A stretch of 28,163 bases of DNA from JBKBII01 sp046299415 (GTDB lineage Bacteria > Pseudomonadota > Gammaproteobacteria > Ectothiorhodospirales > Ectothiorhodospiraceae): assembly GCA_046299415.1 (NCBI GenBank), contig JBKBII010000016.1, positions 1 to 28,163 of the forward strand, given 5' to 3'. A program made the position numbers and the translations under genes. Positions 16,426 through 24,905 of this stretch are shown here, in pieces. Below the pieces are notes generated by a model, which was given only the letters and a program-made list of their open reading frames with translations, searched no databases and was not told where the DNA came from. The first letter of the stretch is position 1. Each line of letters begins with the position of its first letter.

Positions 16426-16592
16426 GTTTTGGCCTCAGCCCGTTGCAGGCGGTGGGTGTGGATTCACTGGGAATGCGTCAGTAAGCGCCGCGACGTTGGT
16501 CACCGCGACGCTCGATCGATTCGAACGCGCCGACAACCCTATGTCGAGTTGAATCGCGGTACGTTCTGCAAAGGTGTCCGAACAATCAAAAG

Positions 16593-16633
16593 AAAAAAAG
16601 ACCGCGATCCCCAAGCCGATAGGTCCGCGGTCC
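16593..16633 (-). terminator. Intrinsic terminator of the symporter operon
   Basis: Read on the minus strand, GACCGCG (complement of 16626-16632) pairs with CGCGGTC (complement of 16600-16606) around a 19-base loop. Seven T residues follow (complement of 16593-16599). It lies about 92 bases past the symporter stop at 16725 and ends that transcript before the next gene begins at 16425. Confidence 0.8.
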
Positions 16634-16724
16634 TTGATACAGCGATGTGTGGGGCCGAGTTTGAAACAAAGAACCGGAGATGACGTGCGGCGGCGGGATC
16701 AGCCGACCCCGCCGTCGCCCCCGT

Positions 16725-18482
16725 TCAACGCGGAACGCGGACGTTCTCGACGAGGTCCTGGATATGGCTCGGCGGCGGTGCGGTCAGTTTCATCACGATC
16801 AGTGCCGTGATGACGTTGAGGATGGCGCCGATGGTGCCGAAGCCCGTCGGATTGATACCCAAGATCCAGCCTGTTGCATTGTCCGGCAGGACATTGGTGC
16901 CTGGAACGAAAAACCAGCCCTTGAACAAGAAGATGTAGACCAGAGTCGTCACCAGGCCGACGAGCATTCCGGCGATCGCGCCCTCACGGTTCATGCGTTT
17001 GAAGAAGATGCCCATCATCAGCGCCGGGAACAACGAGGCTGCGGCCAGCCCGAACGCCAGTGCGACGACTTCAGCGGCAAAGCCCGGAGGATTCAGGCCG
17101 AGGTAGCCGGCCAGCAGGATCGCGCCCGCCATAGCCACGCGTCCGGCCATCAGCTCGGCCCGTTCCGAGATCCTCGGCATGAAGACGCCTTTGAGCAGGT
17201 CGTGCGAGATCGACGATGAAATGGCGAGCAATAGGCCCGCGGCGGTTGACAATGCGGCCGCAATACCGCCGGCAGCGACGAGTGCGATCACCCAGTTCGG
17301 GAGGCCCGCGATCTCGGGGTTGGCGAGCACCATGATGTCACGGTCGACGCGCAGCTCCGATCCCGTCCAGCCGTATTCGGCTTCTGCCATCGCGGCAAAC
17401 TCCGGGTTGCGGTCGTTGTAGTACTGAATGCGGCCATCGTCATTTTTGTCGTCGATGCCGAGGAGGCCGGTGGTTTCCCAGCGCTGCATCCAGTCGGGTC
17501 TATCTTCAATCAAAAGCGAGCCTTGAGGATCGCCAATCTCTCCGGGCTGGACGGTGTTGATGAGGTTGTAGATGGCCATCGCACCAACGGCGGGCGCCGT
17601 GGTGTACAGCAGGGCAATGAAGACCAGCGCCCAACCCGCCGATTTGCGCGCATCACGGACGCGCGGGACGGTAAAGAATCGAATGATGACGTGCGGCAGG
17701 CCCGCGGTACCGATCATCAGTGCCATCGTGAGGAGGAACATGTTCAGCATGCTCATCGTGGTCAGGCTGGTGTAGGCCGCGAAGCCGAGGTCAGCTAGGG
17801 TGCCATTGAGCGCGTCGAGCAGATAACGGTCCTCTCCGGCCAACGTCGAGCCCAGCGCGAGCTGGGGGATGGGGTTGCCAGTGAGCTGAATTGCGATGAA
17901 CACAGCGGGGACCGTATAAGCAAAAATCATGATCACGTATTGGGCGATCTGGGTGTAGGTGATCCCCTTCATGCCGCCAAACACTGCGTAAGCGAACACG
18001 ACCGCCATCCCGACAATCAAGCCGGTTGCGACCTCGACTTCAAGAAAGCGCGAAAAAGCGACGCCGACCCCGCGCATCTGACCAATGACGTAGGTGATTG
18101 AGATCACCAGCAGGCAGATGACCGCAACGATTCTGGCGGTGCGTGAGTAGAAGCGATCGCCGATGAATTCGGGCACCGTAAACTTACCGAATTTTCGCAG
18201 ATAGGGCGCGAGCAGGAGTGCCATGAGGACGTATCCACCCGTCCAGCCCATTAGGTAGGCGCCGCCAGAGAAGCCGAGAAACGCAATCAGACCGGCCATC
18301 GAGATGAAGGACGCGGCTGACATCCAGTCTGCGGCGGTGGCCATGCCGTTGGCGACCGGGTTGATGCCTTTGCCGGCGACATAAAATTCGCTCGTGGTAC
18401 CCGCGCGCGCCCAGATGGCGATCCCGATGTACAGCACGAAGGTGGCTCCGACCACCAGGTAACTCATTGTTTTAAGATCCAT
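16725..18482 (-). CDS. Sodium:solute symporter, large subunit (VC_2705 subfamily; acetate type)
   Basis: A 585-residue SSS-family transporter of the inner membrane with about 13 hydrophobic segments. It uses the sodium gradient to import a small organic anion, probably acetate given the linked acs. The family's sodium-site regions are visible: SAASFISMAG at 55-64 and LSTAAGLLLAISSSISHD at 411-428. Pairing with DUF4212 and the soluble insert between membrane segments (about 312-392) mark the VC_2705 subfamily rather than classical ActP. That insert contains DKNDDGRIQYYN at 345-356, with the spacing of an EF-hand calcium loop. The ATG at 18482 follows GAGGA by 10 bases and lies 13 bases after the DUF4212 stop, so the two are co-translated or cotranscribed. 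A terminator at 16593-16633 ends the unit. The substrate is inferred from context; lactate, propionate or pyruvate remain possible. Confidence 0.93.
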   Translation of the reverse strand: MDLKTMSYLVVGATFVLYIGIAIWARAGTTSEFYVAGKGINPVANGMATAADWMSAASFISMAGLIAFLGFSGGAYLMGWTGGYVLMALLLAPYLRKFGKFTVPEFIGDRFYSRTARIVAVICLLVISITYVIGQMRGVGVAFSRFLEVEVATGLIVGMAVVFAYAVFGGMKGITYTQIAQYVIMIFAYTVPAVFIAIQLTGNPIPQLALGSTLAGEDRYLLDALNGTLADLGFAAYTSLTTMSMLNMFLLTMALMIGTAGLPHVIIRFFTVPRVRDARKSAGWALVFIALLYTTAPAVGAMAIYNLINTVQPGEIGDPQGSLLIEDRPDWMQRWETTGLLGIDDKNDDGRIQYYNDRNPEFAAMAEAEYGWTGSELRVDRDIMVLANPEIAGLPNWVIALVAAGGIAAALSTAAGLLLAISSSISHDLLKGVFMPRISERAELMAGRVAMAGAILLAGYLGLNPPGFAAEVVALAFGLAAASLFPALMMGIFFKRMNREGAIAGMLVGLVTTLVYIFLFKGWFFVPGTNVLPDNATGWILGINPTGFGTIGAILNVITALIVMKLTAPPPSHIQDLVENVRVPR

Positions 18483-18495
18483 GGTGTGGGCTTCC

Positions 18496-18756
18496 TCAGT
18501 CTTCGTGGACGTCGAATTCGCGATCGAGTCGGTTCATTCGCCAGGCGTAGAAAAAGATCAGCACGATGAACGTATAGATCGACCCTTGCTGCGCGAACCA
18601 GAAGCCAAGCGGATAGCCCCAGAGCATGATGCTGTTGAGCATCGGTGCGGCGAGAATGCCGAGGACGAAGGCGACGAAAAACCAGATGCTCAAACAAATC
18701 ACGAGCAGCCGGAGGTTCGCTGCCCAGTAGGCGTTGCGTCCTGCCTGTTGTGTCAT
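18496..18756 (-). CDS. DUF4212 small subunit of the sodium:solute symporter
   Basis: An 86-residue membrane protein with two hydrophobic segments at about 17-39 and 57-72. The conserved NAYWAANLRL opening at 8-17 and a charged C-terminus (WRMNRLDREFDVHED) match DUF4212, the small partner always found with VC_2705-type symporters. The ATG at 18756 is set by an AAGGAGAA ribosome binding site ending about 7 bases upstream and by the conserved N-terminus; the open frame continues upstream to 18951 without support. The large subunit begins 13 bases after the stop. The gap of 205 bases to the DUF294 gene upstream includes a 6-bp hairpin GCCGCA/TGCGGC near 18805-18822. Its biochemical role, stabilising or regulating the transporter, is not established. 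Confidence 0.93.
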   Translation of the reverse strand: MTQQAGRNAYWAANLRLLVICLSIWFFVAFVLGILAAPMLNSIMLWGYPLGFWFAQQGSIYTFIVLIFFYAWRMNRLDREFDVHED

Positions 18757-18961
18757 GAGTACTTCTCCTTCAATGAACGAACGAGAGCGATAGGGGATTT
18801 GAGCTTTAGCCGCATGGCTTTGCGGCCCGAGCACGCGTTCGGAGCTGGAGTCGGTGCCCGCGCGCGATAGTCGAAGCCGCGTTGAGGACGTTTTACAGCA
18901 CGGTTTCATTCTTTGCGTCGCGACGACGCCCGTGGTGATCTCGGCGATCAAACCGGTCTGT

Positions 18962-21163
18962 TCAGAGTTGATAGCGAATGCTCAGTGTTTGTTGCAGTCT
19001 GCGCACGAGGCGGAATGATTCTTTCAGTAGCCGTTGTTCGAGGTGATCGAGGACGCTCGTTTTGAGAAGGTTCGCCGTCGCTCGTGTCGTCTCACCGTGG
19101 TTGATGCTACGCAGCTGCGCTTCGAGTCTAAGGCGCTGAAAGAAGCGGGTCGCGGCGATGTAATCGCGCGCCTCATCTGTCTTCAGTGCTTCGGCGGCCG
19201 CGCTGTCATGCAGTCGTTGTAGGGTGGAGGTCGCCCGACCGCCAACTTCGAGCGCGAGGATTCTAGCGGCGTCGACCATCGGCGTCAGTCCTCCTCGTTT
19301 GATGTCGACGCCGTGGCTGTCACCTTGCAGGCGGCCGAGCCATGTCAGTGGCGGGCGGTTTTCGAGCGCGACGGCGGCCAGCTGGCGTCTGAATCGGGTG
19401 TTGCGTTGCGCCGGTTGACGGAAGGCCTCGGGCGCCTCTTCGAATCGAGAACGGGCGTCGGCGTGACCGGCATCAACGGTGACGCGCCAGTCGAAAAAGA
19501 TCGAGGCTTTGAGCAGGTGTTCGGGGGTCCCTTGATCGACCCAGCGGACGAAGTTCTGACGCCATTCTTCGATGCTGAGACAGCAGTCAGGGCGGCCCGC
19601 CATGATGCCGCCGGGGCAGTGCTCAAAGCCCAGAGTTGCCAGCGCGTCGTTGACGGCACTGGCAAAGCTCAACAAACGCTGGCGCCGAGAGTCTCGTTCC
19701 GTACGGTCGCAGTCAGCGTCATCGAAAATGATCCCATTGTCCTGATCGGTGATCAGCGCCTGCTCGAAGCGTGCGGCGGAACCGAATGAAAGCCATTGCC
19801 AGTCGAGTCCGGCGAGATCGTGATTCTGTCCGATCAGGACTAGCGTCCTACGGGTGGCATGCTCGTGGATGTGACTGATGACGCGCAGAATTTCGTCGGC
19901 CGAGACGCCCCGTTCGTACAGCATCGCAGCGAGTCCGATACGCCCGGCAAGGGCTCGATGTAAATCATCGAGTGACGACGCCTGGCGCAATTCACTGACC
20001 AGTCGATCGACGGTCTGCGGGGTTCGTCGCAGTAGTTCGCGCTCGCTCAGAACGCCAAGAATGTGACCGTCGTCGTCGATAATGACCGCGTGCTTGATGC
20101 CGTATTCAGCAAAAGTTTCGAGGGCATCGATGCCGCGCGCGCCGTGATGACAGGTGATCGCAGGCTGGGTCATGACCCGGCGTATCGGAGCACTGAGATC
20201 GAGTTGGTCGGCGGCCGTTTCGCGCAACAAGTCTTTCAGTGTGAACAGCCCCAGCGGGCGGCGGTTTTCGGTGACGACGATCGAGCCGACGTCCGCCTGC
20301 CGCATGCGGGTCAGTGCGTCGCGAATCGAGGTCGCGGGGGAGCAGGTGATCGGTTCACGGTTGACGAGAACACCCAGAGGAGTCTCGAGAGCGTTGCTGC
20401 CGACCGGGTCTGACCAACAGCGGTCCTGATCGACGACGCGCGTCTCGGGCGAGAGCGCGCGCGTTGGGTCGGGCTGCGTGGCTCGAACATCGTCGTCACC
20501 GGTGCCGCCGGAGGCGGCTGGCTGCAGGGTATCCGGCGTCGTGTGATTGGGTGTTGCGCGATCTTCACTCGAAGTGGCGGTGGTTGCGACCCGCACCCGC
20601 GGTATCGCGCTCGGCCCCTGGAGGCGGTCGAGAAGGCTCGCGATACGCCTGCTACAGAAATCCGCGAAGATCGGCGAGCGCGTTCGTAGGCGATCGAAAG
20701 CGTCGCGATCGAGTTCAAGACAACGAGTGTCGACGACGGCGCGATGCGTGGTGCGAACCGGGCGGCGGCCGATCAAGGCGCCGATGGGAAAGCACTCACC
20801 TTCGATCAGGGCCCAGGCATCGCCTGTGATGCGCTCATCTTCACTCGGTGTTTCGCCGTGAACACGACCACGCTGGATGATGTGGAAGCGCTGCGCGGGA
20901 CCTGAATCCGGCGTCGTGAGGCAGGCACCTGCAGGGTAAGCGCGGCACTCGAGGTCGTTGATCAAATCGTCGAGGACGTCGGTTTCGATCTGATCGAAAG
21001 GCGGGTGCTGTGCCAAGAATCGCCTAATTTTGTCGCGACCGATGGATGCCTCTGAGTGCGTTGATCGATGGCCGTCGGTTGGATCGACGCCGGTCTTCGG
21101 CGTCGAATCATGGCACCGCTCGTCGAACTTCGGCGCGTTGGTTTCGGGAGGCTCGCGATTCAT
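18962..21163 (-). CDS. DUF294 putative nucleotidyltransferase with cNMP-binding and CBS domains
   Basis: A 733-residue cytoplasmic signalling protein with the full GlnD-like DUF294 layout. A Crp-type cyclic-nucleotide-binding domain lies at about 55-180, and a variable linker at 185-260. The CBS pair comprises 265-320, with LGLFTLKDLLRE, and 325-382, with ILGVLSERELLRR. The nucleotidyltransferase domain spans about 390-525 and the C-terminal helical DUF294_C domain 555-730. The catalytic core is intact: GSAARFEQ at 461-468 and DQDNGIIFDD at 473-482, followed by the typical HCPGGIMA at 515-522. It is expected to transfer a nucleotide to a protein or small molecule in response to nucleotide binding, but no target is known in this family. 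It is the first gene of the minus-strand unit with DUF4212 and the symporter. The ATG at 21163 has only a weak ribosome binding site. Confidence 0.92.
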   Translation of the reverse strand: MNREPPETNAPKFDERCHDSTPKTGVDPTDGHRSTHSEASIGRDKIRRFLAQHPPFDQIETDVLDDLINDLECRAYPAGACLTTPDSGPAQRFHIIQRGRVHGETPSEDERITGDAWALIEGECFPIGALIGRRPVRTTHRAVVDTRCLELDRDAFDRLRTRSPIFADFCSRRIASLLDRLQGPSAIPRVRVATTATSSEDRATPNHTTPDTLQPAASGGTGDDDVRATQPDPTRALSPETRVVDQDRCWSDPVGSNALETPLGVLVNREPITCSPATSIRDALTRMRQADVGSIVVTENRRPLGLFTLKDLLRETAADQLDLSAPIRRVMTQPAITCHHGARGIDALETFAEYGIKHAVIIDDDGHILGVLSERELLRRTPQTVDRLVSELRQASSLDDLHRALAGRIGLAAMLYERGVSADEILRVISHIHEHATRRTLVLIGQNHDLAGLDWQWLSFGSAARFEQALITDQDNGIIFDDADCDRTERDSRRQRLLSFASAVNDALATLGFEHCPGGIMAGRPDCCLSIEEWRQNFVRWVDQGTPEHLLKASIFFDWRVTVDAGHADARSRFEEAPEAFRQPAQRNTRFRRQLAAVALENRPPLTWLGRLQGDSHGVDIKRGGLTPMVDAARILALEVGGRATSTLQRLHDSAAAEALKTDEARDYIAATRFFQRLRLEAQLRSINHGETTRATANLLKTSVLDHLEQRLLKESFRLVRRLQQTLSIRYQL

Positions 21164-21687
21164 TTCTTATTTATATCCAAAATCGGAATCGAGGCCTGGA
21201 AGTCCTAGTCCCTCGGAATGGAAAAACTCTTCCAAGCAATGTGTCCTTCCGATTGGTGCGAGTGCAATGTGGCGGACCGATTCAATCGTCAGCGCGTTTT
21301 TTTGGCACATGGTTTCTGGCGGCCCCGGAGGGCTTGAGCTCTGGGCTCGTTCGAAAACGGATGCTGTCAGGTTGAGCAAAATTAAATCGAAGGGCCTCAA
21401 CCGTGAGCGTGATCTCGATGCTTTGACGGCGTGCGCCTCCCCGATGCAGCGGCGTATTGCGCCTACGCGTGGGTCACATGGCTGGCCTTTATCAGACGTA
21501 CGGGCGGGCTGTGATCTCGAGACGGCCGTACTCGCTTTTTCGAGGGCAGTTCGTGGTCGTGAAGGTGGAGGTTCTATCGGCTTGTCGATATGATCCGCGG
21601 GCCTTGTGCGAAGTCAGCATGTCCGTTTTCACGTTTTGATTGAGTGCGCGGCACTCGGCGCGCCCCTCATCCACCGGAATTTTTGCG
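21164..21687. other. Divergent intergenic region, DUF294 / SulP
   Basis: About 520 bases separating divergently read genes, so promoters for both should be inside. TATAAA lies about 10 bases before the DUF294 ATG on the minus strand, too close to serve as its -10 box. No convincing promoter pair was found for SulP. The open frames here have no recognisable product. Confidence 0.45.
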
Positions 21688-23751
21688 ATGCGACGACTCC
21701 TGCAGATGATCTTCCCTTTCTTGCATTGGCCACGCCCGACAGGACCGAGCATCCGAGCTGATTTGATCGCCGGTGTGTCGGTTGCACTGATTTTGGTGCC
21801 TCAGTCGATGGCGTATGCGCAGCTCGCGGGACTGCCCCCTGTGGTGGGTCTGTATGCGTCGTTGTTGCCGGTAATCATTGCAGCGCTCTGGGGGTCGTCC
21901 AATCAGCTGGCGACGGGGCCTGTTGCGGTTGTATCACTGCTGACGGCGGCGGCTTTGATGCCTTACGCAGCGTTGGAGTCCGAGGAGTTCGTCGCACTCG
22001 CGTTGATTCTGGCGTTTATCGTCGGTGCGTTTCAGTTGTCACTCGGCGTCTTTCGTCTTGGCGCGATCGTGAGCTTCATTTCTCATCCGGTGATCGTCGG
22101 TTTTTCATCGGCTGCCGCAATCATCATTGGCTTGTCGCAGCTGAATAAGATTCTTGGGCTGTCGATCGATACCAGCGGCCATTTTTTGGTCGGTGTCATG
22201 CGGATGCTTGGGGACATTGGGCAGGCGCATTTGCCGACGGTGATTTTTGGAGTCGGTGCCATCGCACTGATGGTTGTCCTGAAAAAATTCGTTCCCAAGA
22301 TTCCGGGTGTCTTGATTGCCGTTGTCCTTGCGACTCTGATTTCCTGGGCCGTCGGGTTCGAGAAAAAAGCCGAGGCCTCGCTCAATCAGATCGATTCGGG
22401 AGAGATTGCGCGCGTCTTCGAGCGAATCAACCTTCTCACGCTCGAAGTCGAGGAACTCGAGGAGATGCAGCGTCGTTTGGAAGCGCGAGCGCTGGACGCA
22501 TCGGGGGCAGAGGCGGCTGATTTGTCCTTCCAGGCTGATTTGGTCGCGCTTGACCTCGATCGGGCTCGAGCGGCGCTGTCTGAGCAGAAACGCGCGGCTC
22601 GTGCCGTTCAACTGCGGCGCATTGGTGATGGTGAATCGGCCGTCTTCCGGCCGCGAGAGGTGGCCGAGGACGACGCTCACGATGGCGTTGTCTGGCGTTT
22701 CAGTAGTTACGACGGTGAGACGGTTCGCTTGAATGGCGGCGGTTCCGTGGTCGGAACGATCCCGCGTGGTCTGCCGTCGCTGTCGATGCCGAGCTTTGAC
22801 TACCGGACCTGGCTGTCAATCGCGACGGCTGCATTGATCATCGCGTTGGTCGGATTTACCGAGGCGATCGCGATCGCCAAGGCTATGGCGGCCAAGACCG
22901 GACAGCGTCTCGACCCGAACCAGGAGCTGATCGGCCAAGGCCTCGCCAACCTCAGTGCGTCGTTCAGTCAGGGCTATCCGGTATCCGGGTCATTTTCGCG
23001 TTCAGCAGTCAATCTTGCTTCCGGCGCCGTCAGTGGCCTTTCGTCGGTCTTTACTGCGTTGATCGTGGTCATTGTGCTGCTGTTTTTAACGCCTCTGCTG
23101 TATCACCTTCCACAAGCGGTTTTGGCCGCCATCATCATGATGGCGGTGTTCAGCCTGATCAATTTCGGCGCGATGAAGCACGCGTGGATCGCGAGTCGCC
23201 ACGATGGCGCTGCCTCGGTCGTAACTTTCATCGCGACGTTGGCGGTGGCACCGAACCTGGAAATTGGCGTGCTGATCGGGGCGGGGCTTGCGATCGTTCT
23301 ATTTTTGTATCGCAGCATGCGGCCGCGGGTCGCCGAGCTGGCGCGGTTTGAGGACGGCACGCTGCGAGAGGCGAAGCGCTACGGATTGAAGTGCAACGAA
23401 AAGGTCGGACTTCTGCGTTTCGATGGTCCACTGTTTTTCGCCAACGTTTCGTACTTCGAAGACGCCGTACTGAATCTTGCTGCGCGTCATCCCGATGCCG
23501 AATACATCATCATTGTGACCAAGGGCATCAACGAAATGGATGCGTCGGGCGAAGAAGCCGTGGCCAACTTGGCCCGGCGTCTGAAACAGCGCGGGGTGAC
23601 TCTGGTGTTCGCTGGCGTTAAGGCGCAGGTTCTTGACGTCATGCAGAAAACCGGTTTGTACGAGCGCCTCGGTGGAGACGAGAACGTTTTTCGCTCGACC
23701 GATGGCGCGATTTCGACGATCGAGAAACGCTTGAATACACGCGTGATTTGA
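21688..23751 (+). CDS. SulP-family anion transporter with STAS domain and coiled-coil insertion
   Basis: A 687-residue inner-membrane transporter of the SLC26/SulP family, which moves sulfate, bicarbonate or related anions. The signature VPQSMAYAQLAGLPPVVGLY is at residues 37-56, with further membrane segments to about 545. The C-terminal cytosolic STAS domain (about 570-675) has LLRFDGPLFFANVSYFEDA and the NEMDASGEEAV loop. The transport domain is interrupted at about 225-355 by a hydrophilic, Glu/Arg/Ala-rich stretch with a strong heptad character (LTLEVEELEEMQRRLEARA...). The family motif VGTIPRGLPS resumes right after it. The ATG at 21688 (MRRLLQM) was chosen over an in-frame TTG at 21640; the nearby GGA is a weak ribosome binding site. 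No carbonic anhydrase or sulfur gene is adjacent, so the substrate is open. Confidence 0.93.
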   Translation: MRRLLQMIFPFLHWPRPTGPSIRADLIAGVSVALILVPQSMAYAQLAGLPPVVGLYASLLPVIIAALWGSSNQLATGPVAVVSLLTAAALMPYAALESEEFVALALILAFIVGAFQLSLGVFRLGAIVSFISHPVIVGFSSAAAIIIGLSQLNKILGLSIDTSGHFLVGVMRMLGDIGQAHLPTVIFGVGAIALMVVLKKFVPKIPGVLIAVVLATLISWAVGFEKKAEASLNQIDSGEIARVFERINLLTLEVEELEEMQRRLEARALDASGAEAADLSFQADLVALDLDRARAALSEQKRAARAVQLRRIGDGESAVFRPREVAEDDAHDGVVWRFSSYDGETVRLNGGGSVVGTIPRGLPSLSMPSFDYRTWLSIATAALIIALVGFTEAIAIAKAMAAKTGQRLDPNQELIGQGLANLSASFSQGYPVSGSFSRSAVNLASGAVSGLSSVFTALIVVIVLLFLTPLLYHLPQAVLAAIIMMAVFSLINFGAMKHAWIASRHDGAASVVTFIATLAVAPNLEIGVLIGAGLAIVLFLYRSMRPRVAELARFEDGTLREAKRYGLKCNEKVGLLRFDGPLFFANVSYFEDAVLNLAARHPDAEYIIIVTKGINEMDASGEEAVANLARRLKQRGVTLVFAGVKAQVLDVMQKTGLYERLGGDENVFRSTDGAISTIEKRLNTRVI

Positions 23752-23758
23752 CGCGTTT

Positions 23759-23843
23759 GGCGACACAGAATGCACCAGTGCCGGCAGGCGCCTTCAAGAG
23801 GCCCGGTCTGACAAGTCTCGCGAGGCGCTCTTCTGTGTTCGCC
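23759..23843. repeat. Imperfect inverted repeat downstream of the SulP gene
   Basis: GGCGACACAGAA (23759-23770) is complementary to TTCTGTGTTCGCC (23831-23843) over 12 pairs with one bulged T. It encloses 60 bases that contain smaller GC-rich repeats of GGCGC and GAGGC type. It starts 8 bases after the SulP stop and has no T-run. It may shape the 3' end of the mRNA; function unknown. Confidence 0.4.
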
Positions 23844-24407
23844 GCTCCAATGTCCTCATGGGCGCCGTGGTCATCGTGTGGCTTTCGGGGGGGCGCCGTC
23901 GGCGCTGGTGTCGCTTGGTTGTAGGCCGCATCGCCCGACCAAGCGCCCGTGAGTGCAATACAGATTCGCCTGTAACGCGGGCTTGCTCAAGTTCGATGGC
24001 GTACGCTTCAGGCGCATCATTTCGTCAGTGGCCGCGAACACCCGGCGTCGAGGCTCTTGGCTTGATTCATTCGGGCTTCGGTTGTGGGCTCGTGCCGTCG
24101 CTCGATGGCAACTGTGAGCCATACGAGCTTTTAAGAGGCCGCGCGTCGACGGGGTCCCCTGCGAAGATGTCCGTCAAAACGCAGCGACGTTTCCGCTGCG
24201 TTGCGGTGTGCGGTGACGCCGGGTTCGCGCCATCACGCCAGCCCAACATGGTCTCAGCGGCGCCGCCACAGCGATCGGTGGCGTAACGGCCTATGGTGCG
24301 AAGGCTCGTCAATTCGCTTAGCGACGATGGGGCCTTTTCGCTGTTCGCTGGCGGTTGATCATCGCCGTCGGTGCGATGGCTCAGGCCGGCGCCGTGGCGT
24401 CGTTCGG
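23844..24407. other. Gene-free stretch between convergent SulP and DUF302 genes
   Basis: About 560 bases. The only element recognised is the minus-strand stem-loop at 24176-24202. A 142-codon plus-strand frame here (23858-24286) has an arginine- and serine-rich product with no motif and was not accepted as a gene. Confidence 0.45.
24176..24202 (-). terminator. Candidate intrinsic terminator for the DUF302 gene
   Basis: A perfect 9-bp stem pairs AACGCAGCG (24178-24186) with CGCTGCGTT (24194-24202) around a 7-base loop. On the minus strand the right arm runs into a short TTTT. It lies about 206 bases beyond the DUF302 stop. The short T-run makes it a weaker candidate than the others in this window. 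Confidence 0.4.
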
Positions 24408-24905
24408 TCAGAACGCGATCGCGCCTTGAACGACGCGTTCAATCAATGCGTTGACCTCGTTCAGGGCGGATTGCGTAGCTTCGTCGCCCACGACGGGTGT
24501 TTTCTGATAGCCGATGTAGACCGTGCCGGGTTCTGATTGCAGCTCGTAGACGGCGATTACGTAGGGACAGAAAACGATAGCGTGGGGATCGGCTTCCATC
24601 ATTCGCCGTGAGTAGACGGCAGAGCAAAATTCAAGCGCTTCGCCATGCCGATAGATGGGCTCGCCACCGACGGCTGCGCCGGTGCGTTCGAGCATCGACG
24701 CGATGTGCCCGACAGTGTTGATGACCATGCCTTGTTGCGTGATCGCGTCTTCGACAAGTTCGCGATACAGCGACCATTCTCCCTCAATTGAATAGATGCG
24801 TCGGTCATCGGTATCAAGAACCATGGTCTGCGCCTGAGCGACGGCGGGCGCAAAAGCAGCGGCGATAACGAGGGACACGATGAGGGCACCGAGGCGGCTT
24901 CCCAT
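24408..24905 (-). CDS. Exported DUF302-domain protein
   Basis: A 165-residue protein from the ATG at 24905, where a clean signal peptide begins (hydrophobic core at about 7-18, cleavage after AQA near 25). The mature part is a DUF302 domain. It has a central MLERTGAAVGG stretch (71-81) and the family's hallmark strand pattern AIVFCPYVIAVYELQ...PGTVYIGYQKTPVVGDEA at about 109-143. DUF302 is a widespread small alpha/beta fold whose biochemical role is not known. Alternative in-frame ATGs at 24959, 24962 and 24986 exist. The one at 24986 has GAGGGA about 8 bases upstream but would give an unusually long, polar N-region, so the start is not settled. It is isolated, with a possible terminator at 24176-24202. 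Confidence 0.82.
   Translation of the reverse strand: MGSRLGALIVSLVIAAAFAPAVAQAQTMVLDTDDRRIYSIEGEWSLYRELVEDAITQQGMVINTVGHIASMLERTGAAVGGEPIYRHGEALEFCSAVYSRRMMEADPHAIVFCPYVIAVYELQSEPGTVYIGYQKTPVVGDEATQSALNEVNALIERVVQGAIAF

Noticed and set aside
23858..24286. 142-codon plus-strand frame after the SulP gene
   Set aside because: Low-complexity Arg/Ser product, no motif, no ribosome binding site.
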